From an uncultured Rhodospirillales bacterium (lineage in GTDB: Bacteria > Pseudomonadota > Alphaproteobacteria > Reyranellales > Reyranellaceae), in the NCBI GenBank assembly GCA_945957125.1, contig CAMFJT010000001.1:20940-84939 (forward strand): a DNA stretch of 64,000 nucleotides, given 5' to 3'. How positions within the stretch are numbered: position 1 is the stretch's first letter; the number at the start of each line of letters is the position of its first letter. The position numbers and the translations under genes are program-made. Under the pieces are notes generated by a model. It searched no databases. It was not told where the DNA came from and saw nothing but the letters and a program-made list of their open reading frames with translations. This document shows positions 58,050 through 64,000 of this stretch, in pieces.

Positions 58050-58745
58050 ATGCCGTTCGACGACGTGAGACGCTCAGGCCCGGGACGCGGCGCGCCCGAG
58101 CGGGCGATCAACCTGCCGCCCGCCCTGCTGTGGCTGATCCTGATCAATGGGGCGGTGCACCTGCTTCGCCAGGCGCTGAGCCAATCGGTCGACCACCAAG
58201 TGTTGATGCAGCTCGGCCTGGTGCCCACGAATTACACCGGCGATCCGGGTGGCCCGTGGTGGTCGTTGCTCATGGCGCCGATTACCTATCAGTTCCTGCA
58301 CGGCGGTTGGGTCCATCTCGGCGTCAACATGCTCACCTTGGCTGCCTTCGGCGCGCCGGTGGAGCGGCTGTTGGGGATTCGCCGCTTCGTGCTGTTCTAC
58401 CTATCGGCCGGCATCGTAGCTGGCTTCATCCATGTGCTCTTCAATTGGGACTCCAGCGATCCCGTGATCGGCGCGTCGGGCGCGGTGAGCGGTGTGTTCG
58501 GTGGCGTGCTGATGGCACTATGGCAGGCGGGGCGAATGCCGTCGCTGCTTCCTGTCGCCGGCATCTGGATCGCGCTCAACGTCTTCTTTGGCATCTTCGG
58601 TGGCACGCCGGGCAGCGGCGGCGAGCCAGTCGCCTGGACCGCGCATATCGGCGGTTTCGTGTACGGGTTGGTCGCGTTGCGACTGTTCGTCCCGGGAGCG
58701 CTTGCCGCGCCGTCGCAACCGCCGCCGGCGGACGGCTCGCGCTAG
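58050..58745 (+). CDS. Rhomboid-family intramembrane serine protease
   Basis: 'FLHGGWVHLGVNMLTLAAFG', 'GASGAVSGVFGG', 'VAWTAHIGGFVYG'. Confidence 0.93.
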   Translation: MPFDDVRRSGPGRGAPERAINLPPALLWLILINGAVHLLRQALSQSVDHQVLMQLGLVPTNYTGDPGGPWWSLLMAPITYQFLHGGWVHLGVNMLTLAAFGAPVERLLGIRRFVLFYLSAGIVAGFIHVLFNWDSSDPVIGASGAVSGVFGGVLMALWQAGRMPSLLPVAGIWIALNVFFGIFGGTPGSGGEPVAWTAHIGGFVYGLVALRLFVPGALAAPSQPPPADGSR

Positions 58746-58772
58746 GGAGCGACAGATGCTGCCGAGCCGCTG

Positions 58773-60137
58773 ATGCCGCTGCGCCGTTACCTCTCCGCCA
58801 GTGTGGTGGCCCTGACGCCGTCGGCCGTCGCGCTTGCCGTCCTCCATTGGACGGGGGCTCTGGCGGCGCGGCCCGCCCTCATCGCCTTCGCCTGCATCTC
58901 CGCCGTGACCGTGGTGCTGGTGCAGCACTATATCGCCTCTCTCGGCCGCTTCGCGCGCTTCGTCGGCGAGCTTTCGGGCCAGACCGAGCCCGCAATGCCG
59001 CGGCTGTCCTTCACGCCGGCCACCGAGGAGCTTGCGACGGCGGCGGCGACCCTGGCCAACGGCTGGCGGCGCCAGCGCGCGTCGATCGACAATCTCGCGG
59101 CATCCGCGCAGGCGATCGTCGACGGCCTTCCCGATCCGCTGATCGGCGTCGATCGCCAAAGGCGCATCGTGCGCACCAACCGGGCCGCAGTGGCGCTGCT
59201 CGGCGCCGTCGTCGCCGAGCGCGACCTTTCGACGGCGTTGCGTCACCCCGAGCTGCTCGCCGCCATCGATTCGCTGCTGGCGACGACGGACGGCAACTTC
59301 ACCGGTCCCGACCAGATCGCGGTCTCCCTCGTGCTGTCCGGCGCGCCGGAGCTCGATGTCATGGCCCATGCCCGTCGCCTGCCGCGCGCGGCGGCCGACG
59401 GTTCGCTGGCCCTGATCGTGCTGCACGACACGACGGCACTGCGGCGCGCCGAGCGCATGCGCGCCGACTTCGTCGCCAATGCCAGCCACGAGCTGAAGAC
59501 TCCGATTGCCGGCATCATGGGCTTCATCGAAACCTTGCGCGGCCCGGCGCGCGACGATGCCGCTGCCCGCGAGCGCTTTCTCGGCATCATGGCCGAGCAG
59601 GCCGAGCGCATGCGCCGGCTGGTCGACGACCTGCTGATGCTGTCGCGCATCGAGCAGCACGAGCACGCCCGGCCTGCTGCCGAGGTCGATGTCCGCAGCG
59701 TGCTCGAGGGCGTGCGCGACCTGCTGCAGCTCAAGGCCTCCTCCCGCAAGGTAGCGGTCGAGCTGGCGATCGCCCCTGCGCTGCCGCCGGCGGTAGGCGA
59801 CCGCGACGAGCTCATCATCGTTTTCCAGAACCTGATCGACAACGCGATCAAGTATGCCAAGCCCGCGACGACCGTGCGGATCGTCGCGCGTGCCCTCGAT
59901 CCAGGCCTGCTCGCCATCTCCGTCAGCGACGAAGGTGACGGTATCCCGGCAGCCCATCTGCCGCGCCTCACCGAGCGCTTCTACAGGGTCGACAATGCCC
60001 GTTCGCGCCAGCTCGGCGGCACCGGGCTGGGTCTGGCCATCGTCAAGCACGTGGTGAACCGCCATCGCGGGCGGCTCGAGATCCAGAGCACGCCGGGCAA
60101 GGGATCGACCTTCAGCGTGACGCTCCCCGCTGCCTGA
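58773..60137 (+). CDS. phoR: Phosphate-regulon-type sensor histidine kinase
   Basis: 'NASHELKTPIAGIMGFIETLRG', HATPase 'GTGLGLAIVKHVVNRH'; upstream of pst. Confidence 0.88.
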   Translation: MPLRRYLSASVVALTPSAVALAVLHWTGALAARPALIAFACISAVTVVLVQHYIASLGRFARFVGELSGQTEPAMPRLSFTPATEELATAAATLANGWRRQRASIDNLAASAQAIVDGLPDPLIGVDRQRRIVRTNRAAVALLGAVVAERDLSTALRHPELLAAIDSLLATTDGNFTGPDQIAVSLVLSGAPELDVMAHARRLPRAAADGSLALIVLHDTTALRRAERMRADFVANASHELKTPIAGIMGFIETLRGPARDDAAARERFLGIMAEQAERMRRLVDDLLMLSRIEQHEHARPAAEVDVRSVLEGVRDLLQLKASSRKVAVELAIAPALPPAVGDRDELIIVFQNLIDNAIKYAKPATTVRIVARALDPGLLAISVSDEGDGIPAAHLPRLTERFYRVDNARSRQLGGTGLGLAIVKHVVNRHRGRLEIQSTPGKGSTFSVTLPAA

Positions 60138-60234
60138 TCGCGCGCCTGCGACATCTCGCTCCGAAGCGGGACATGCCGGCCCGGTGCGCGGAATCCAAGG
60201 CGGGATGAGGAATTCCCCTGTTCACTCCGTGTGA

Positions 60235-60274
60235 TGTAATCAGATCGTAACATTAGTGTCACAGAAAGGTGACC
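60235..60274 (+). promoter_or_regulatory. Putative Pho box array: four 7-mers at 11-bp spacing
   Basis: TGTAATC (60235), CGTAACA (60246), TGTCACA (60257), GGTGACC (60268), all with 11-bp period. Confidence 0.65.
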
Positions 60275-60323
60275 CAGGTCTCCTAGAGCGATGCGCGTTC
60301 GATTCGAACACAGGAGAGAACCC

Positions 60324-61364
60324 GTGAGAATTTCCAGACTGGCCATCACCGCCGTCGCGCTCGTCGCGACGACATGGTCGGCCTTCGCCGCCGATATTTC
60401 CGGCGCAGGCGCCACTTTCCCCTACCCGGTCTATGCCAAGTGGGCGGACGCCTACAAGAAGGAGACCGGTATCGGCCTGAACTACCAGTCGATCGGCTCG
60501 GGCGGCGGCATCAAGCAGATCAAGGCCAAGACCGTGACGTTCGGCGCGTCCGACGCGCCGCTCCCGGGCAAGGAGCTCGACGACGCGGGGCTCGCCCAGT
60601 TCCCCATGGTCATGGGCGGCATAGTGCCGGTCGTGAACATCGACGGCGTCAAGCCCGGCGATCTGGTGCTCGACGGCCCGACGCTCGCCAGCATCTTCCT
60701 CGGCGGCATCAAGAAGTGGGACGATCCCGCCATCGCCAAGCTAAACCCCGGCCTCAAGCTGCCGTCGCAAGCGATCGCCATCGTCCATCGGTCGGACGGG
60801 TCGGGCACGACCTTCAATTTCACGCACTACCTGTCCGACGTCAGCGCCGACTGGAAGTCGAAGGTCGGTACCAACACGGCCGTGCAGTGGCCGGCGGGCA
60901 TCGGCGCCAAGGGCAACGAAGGCGTCGCCAACAACGTGGCGCAGACCAAGGGCTCGATCGGCTATGTCGAGTACGCCTACGCCAAGCAGAACAAGCTGAC
61001 CTACACCAAGATGATCAACAAGGCGGGCAAGACGGTCGCGCCGACCGCCGAGACGTTCCAGGCCGCCGCCGCCAACGCCGACTGGAACAGCCAGCCGGGC
61101 TACGGCGTGATCCTGGCGAACCAGCCGGGCGAGCAGTCCTGGCCGATGACCGCCGCGACCTGGATCCTGCTCTACAAGAAGCCCGAGAAGGCTGACGACA
61201 CCACCGCGGCGCTGAAGTTCTTCGACTGGTCGTATGCCAAGGGCGCCGACATGGCCAAGGACCTCGACTACGTGCCGATGCCGGCCAAGGTGGTGACCGA
61301 CATCGAGAAGATGTGGAGCACCGAGATCAAGGACGGCAGCGGCAAGCCGCTGTTCGCCAAATAG
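60324..61364 (+). CDS. pstS: Phosphate ABC transporter substrate-binding protein
   Basis: '[56 protein letters not shown]'. Confidence 0.96.
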   Translation: MRISRLAITAVALVATTWSAFAADISGAGATFPYPVYAKWADAYKKETGIGLNYQSIGSGGGIKQIKAKTVTFGASDAPLPGKELDDAGLAQFPMVMGGIVPVVNIDGVKPGDLVLDGPTLASIFLGGIKKWDDPAIAKLNPGLKLPSQAIAIVHRSDGSGTTFNFTHYLSDVSADWKSKVGTNTAVQWPAGIGAKGNEGVANNVAQTKGSIGYVEYAYAKQNKLTYTKMINKAGKTVAPTAETFQAAAANADWNSQPGYGVILANQPGEQSWPMTAATWILLYKKPEKADDTTAALKFFDWSYAKGADMAKDLDYVPMPAKVVTDIEKMWSTEIKDGSGKPLFAK

Positions 61365-61388
61365 GCGAATCAACTAGGCGAAGCGAGG

Positions 61389-61417
61389 CGCCCCCCGGCC
61401 CGCGCGGCCGGGGGGCG
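61389..61417. terminator. Very GC-rich 12-bp perfect hairpin between pstS and pstC (attenuator/processing element)
   Basis: cgccccccggcc-cgcgc-ggccggggggcg; no U tract. Confidence 0.6.
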
Positions 61418-61446
61418 GATCATCCATCGGGCGCCAGGGGGTAGAT

Positions 61447-62439
61447 GTGTCCGAAATGGCATTGAAAGACACGAGCATGGGGATCGAGCAATCGTCGTCG
61501 CGAGCCGCAGTGCTGAAGCGCCTGCGCGCAACCGACACCACGTTTCGACTGCTGACGCGGTCAGCCGCGATCGCGGTGCTGGTGCTGCTGAGCGGCACCA
61601 TCTTTTCGCTGGTCGTAGGCTCGGCGCCCGCCTTCCAGGCCTTCGGGCTCTCCTTCGTGGTCACCGAGGTCTGGAACCCGGTGACCGAGCAGTTCGGCGC
61701 CCTGGCGCCGATCTACGGCACACTGGTGACCTCCGCCATCGCCATGCTGATCGCCGTGCCGATCGGCGTGATGGTCGCCTTCTTCCTGACCGAGCTCTGC
61801 CCGAAGGCACTGCGCCGGCCGATCGCCATCGCCATCGAGCTGCTGGCCGGCATTCCCAGCATCATCTACGGCATCTGGGGCCTGTTCGTCTTCGCGCCGT
61901 TCCTGCAGAAGTACGTGCAGCCGTTCCTGATCGACGCCTTCGGCAGCATTCCGATCCTCTCGTCGATCTTCGAGGGCCCGCCGTACGGCATCGGCATGCT
62001 GACCGCCGGCTTCATCCTGGCGATCATGGTCCTGCCTTTCATCACCGCGATCTCGCGCGACGTGTTCGACTCGGTGCCGGCGGTGCTCAAGGAGGCGACC
62101 TACGGGCTCGGCTGCACGACCTGGGAGGTCTTCAAGTTCGTGATCCTGCCCTACACGCGGGTCGGCGTGATCGGCGGCGTCATGCTGGGCCTCGGCCGCG
62201 CTCTCGGCGAGACGATGGCGGTGACCTTCGTGATCGGTAACGCGCACAAGGTGTCGGCCTCGATCCTCGCGCCGGGCACCACGATCTCCGCCTCCATCGC
62301 CAACGAGTTCACCGAGGCGGTCGGCGATCTCTACACCTCGTCGCTGATCGCGCTCGGCCTCATCCTGTTCGTCATCACGCTGATCGTCCTGTCGGCCGCG
62401 CGCTACATGCTGCTGCGCCTTCAGAAGCGGGAGGGCTGA
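61447..62439 (+). CDS. pstC: Phosphate ABC transporter permease
   Basis: '[25 protein letters not shown]', '[17 protein letters not shown]', '[16 protein letters not shown]'. Confidence 0.95.
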   Translation: MSEMALKDTSMGIEQSSSRAAVLKRLRATDTTFRLLTRSAAIAVLVLLSGTIFSLVVGSAPAFQAFGLSFVVTEVWNPVTEQFGALAPIYGTLVTSAIAMLIAVPIGVMVAFFLTELCPKALRRPIAIAIELLAGIPSIIYGIWGLFVFAPFLQKYVQPFLIDAFGSIPILSSIFEGPPYGIGMLTAGFILAIMVLPFITAISRDVFDSVPAVLKEATYGLGCTTWEVFKFVILPYTRVGVIGGVMLGLGRALGETMAVTFVIGNAHKVSASILAPGTTISASIANEFTEAVGDLYTSSLIALGLILFVITLIVLSAARYMLLRLQKREG

Positions 62440-62442
62440 TCC

Positions 62443-63294
62443 ATGCCGAGACTTTCCACCAACCCGCGCTACGCCGGCCGCCGGCGGCAGAATGCCATCG
62501 CGACCGGGCTTGCCTGGGCGGCCGCGGCCTTCGGCCTGGGCTGGCTGATCCTGATCCTCGGCGTCCTGATCTACGAAGGCATCGGCGGCTTGTCGCTGGC
62601 GGTCTTCACCGAGAACACGCCGCCGCCGGGTTCGGCCGGCGGCCTGCTCAACGCCATCATGGGCTCGATCGTGATGACCGTCCTGGCGGTCGTCATCGGC
62701 ACGCCGATCGGCATCCTGGCCGGCACCTACATGGCCGAGTACGGCCGGCACGACAAGCTCGCCTCGATCGTGCGCTTCATCAACGACATCCTGCTCAGCG
62801 CGCCGTCGGTCGTCATCGGCCTGTTCGTCTACGAGATCGTCGTGGCGCCGATGGGGCACTTCTCCGGCTATGCCGGCTCGATCGCGCTGGCGGTCATCGT
62901 CATTCCCGTCGTCGTGCGGACGACCGAGGACATGCTGCGCCTGGTGCCCGACACGCTGCGCGAGGCGGCGGCCTCGATCGGCCTGCCCCGGGCGCACATG
63001 ATCCTCCGAATCGCCTACCGGGCCGCGCGCGCGGGCATCGTCACCGGTGTCCTTCTGGCCGTCGCCCGGATCAGCGGCGAGACCGCGCCGCTGCTCTTCA
63101 CCGCGCTCAACAACCAGTTCTTCAGCCTCAACATGAATGCGCCGATGCCGAGCCTGCCGGTCGTCATCTTCCAGTTCGCGCTCTCGCCCTACGAGGAGTG
63201 GCAGAAGCTCGCCTGGACCGGCGCGCTGCTGATCACCGTCACGGTGCTGGCGCTCAGTATCCTTGCCCGTTCCCTGACCGCGAGAAAATCATGA
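62443..63294 (+). CDS. pstA: Phosphate ABC transporter permease
   Basis: '[35 protein letters not shown]', '[12 protein letters not shown]', '[14 protein letters not shown]'. Confidence 0.95.
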   Translation: MPRLSTNPRYAGRRRQNAIATGLAWAAAAFGLGWLILILGVLIYEGIGGLSLAVFTENTPPPGSAGGLLNAIMGSIVMTVLAVVIGTPIGILAGTYMAEYGRHDKLASIVRFINDILLSAPSVVIGLFVYEIVVAPMGHFSGYAGSIALAVIVIPVVVRTTEDMLRLVPDTLREAAASIGLPRAHMILRIAYRAARAGIVTGVLLAVARISGETAPLLFTALNNQFFSLNMNAPMPSLPVVIFQFALSPYEEWQKLAWTGALLITVTVLALSILARSLTARKS

Positions 63295-64000
63295 GCATGA
63301 CTTCGCAGCAAGGCGCCACGCACCAGGGCGCCACGCAACAGGGCGCCACCGTCTCCGTGCCGGTGGCGACCCACAAGAGCATCGACATGGCCGGCCTCGC
63401 GGAGAAGGTGTCGATCCGCAACCTCGAGTTCTTCTACGGCGACTCGCGCGCGCTGAAGAACATCAACCTGTCGCTCTACGCCAACAAGTCGACGGCGTTC
63501 ATCGGTCCCTCGGGCTGCGGCAAGTCCACGCTGCTGCGCATCCTGAACCGCATGTACGACCTCTATCCCGGCCAGCGCGCGACGGGCGAGGTGCTGTTCG
63601 ACGGCGAGAACCTTCTTGCCCCCGGCGTCGACATCAATCTCCTGCGCGCCCGGATCGGCATGGTGTTCCAGAAGCCGACGCCGTTCCCGATGACGATCTA
63701 CGAGAACATCGCCTTCGGCATCCGGCTCTACGAGAAGCTGCCGCGCGCCGAGGTCGACGCGCGCGTCGAGCACGCGTTGCGTCGCGCTGCGCTGTGGGAC
63801 GAGGTCAAGGACAAGCTGGGGACCAGCGGCCTCGGCCTTTCCGGCGGCCAGCAGCAGCGGCTCTGCATTGCACGCACCGTGGCGGTCAAGCCGGAGGTGA
63901 TCCTGTTCGACGAGCCGTGCTCGGCGCTCGATCCGATCTCGACCGCCAAGATCGAGGAGCTGATCGACGAGCTGAAGCAGGACTACACGATCGTGATCGT
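63291..64000 (+). CDS. pstB: Phosphate ABC transporter ATP-binding protein (partial, runs off window)
   Basis: '[19 protein letters not shown]', '[21 protein letters not shown]', '[13 protein letters not shown]', '[12 protein letters not shown]'; no stop before 64000. Confidence 0.96.
   Translation, partial: MSMTSQQGATHQGATQQGATVSVPVATHKSIDMAGLAEKVSIRNLEFFYGDSRALKNINLSLYANKSTAFIGPSGCGKSTLLRILNRMYDLYPGQRATGEVLFDGENLLAPGVDINLLRARIGMVFQKPTPFPMTIYENIAFGIRLYEKLPRAEVDARVEHALRRAALWDEVKDKLGTSGLGLSGGQQQRLCIARTVAVKPEVILFDEPCSALDPISTAKIEELIDELKQDYTIVI
63306..63350 (+). repeat. 15-nt x3 in-frame tandem repeat encoding [15 protein letters not shown]
   Basis: Direct reading of the pstB N-terminus. Confidence 0.9.

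Noticed and set aside
1-64000. CRISPR arrays, tRNA/rRNA genes, IS elements or prophage
   Set aside because: No regularly spaced repeats, no tRNA/rRNA-like segments and no transposase/integrase/phage motifs noticed; short or diverged elements could be missed without tools.

Overview
This is a 64 kb window of a high-GC chromosome, most likely alphaproteobacterial (inferred from gene content and FnrN/FixK-style regulators). It has four main blocks. (1) ~5-25.7 kb is an exopolysaccharide locus: rfbC/rfbD/rfbA, Wzy-like, Wza-like, Wzx-like and Wzz-like proteins, a kinase-like ATPase with a degenerate Walker A, several glycosyltransferases, a GMC oxidoreductase with a Cys cluster, a sugar transferase, and an unusual fusion of a 2OG-Fe(II)-oxygenase-like domain to a LIC12192-like 'sporadic carbohydrate cluster' domain. 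(2) ~25.7-46.3 kb is a low-oxygen/energy island: three PPK2 paralogs (one with eroded catalytic motifs), two complete FNR-type regulators plus one truncated one, CBS-BON, DUF2254 and RND efflux genes, pta-ackA, pflB-pflA and an AspT-like transporter. Six TTGAC-N4-GTCAA-like anaeroboxes lie in front of nearly every operon here. (3) ~46.4-58.7 kb is mixed: YciI + ECF sigma, methyltransferases, rlmN, an AbrB-VapC toxin-antitoxin pair, argG, and a compact Lgt-like / Tes-like radical SAM / small membrane protein / rhomboid cluster. (4) ~58.8-64 kb is phoR-pstSCA-pstB, preceded by an 11-bp-periodic putative Pho box; pstB runs off the window. The best leads are the HxG oxygenase-LIC12192 fusion, the anaerobox-linked PPK2/fermentation island with its PPK2 pseudo-kinase, and the Lgt-like/Tes-like radical SAM pair. 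All family assignments come from reading motifs, not from database searches.
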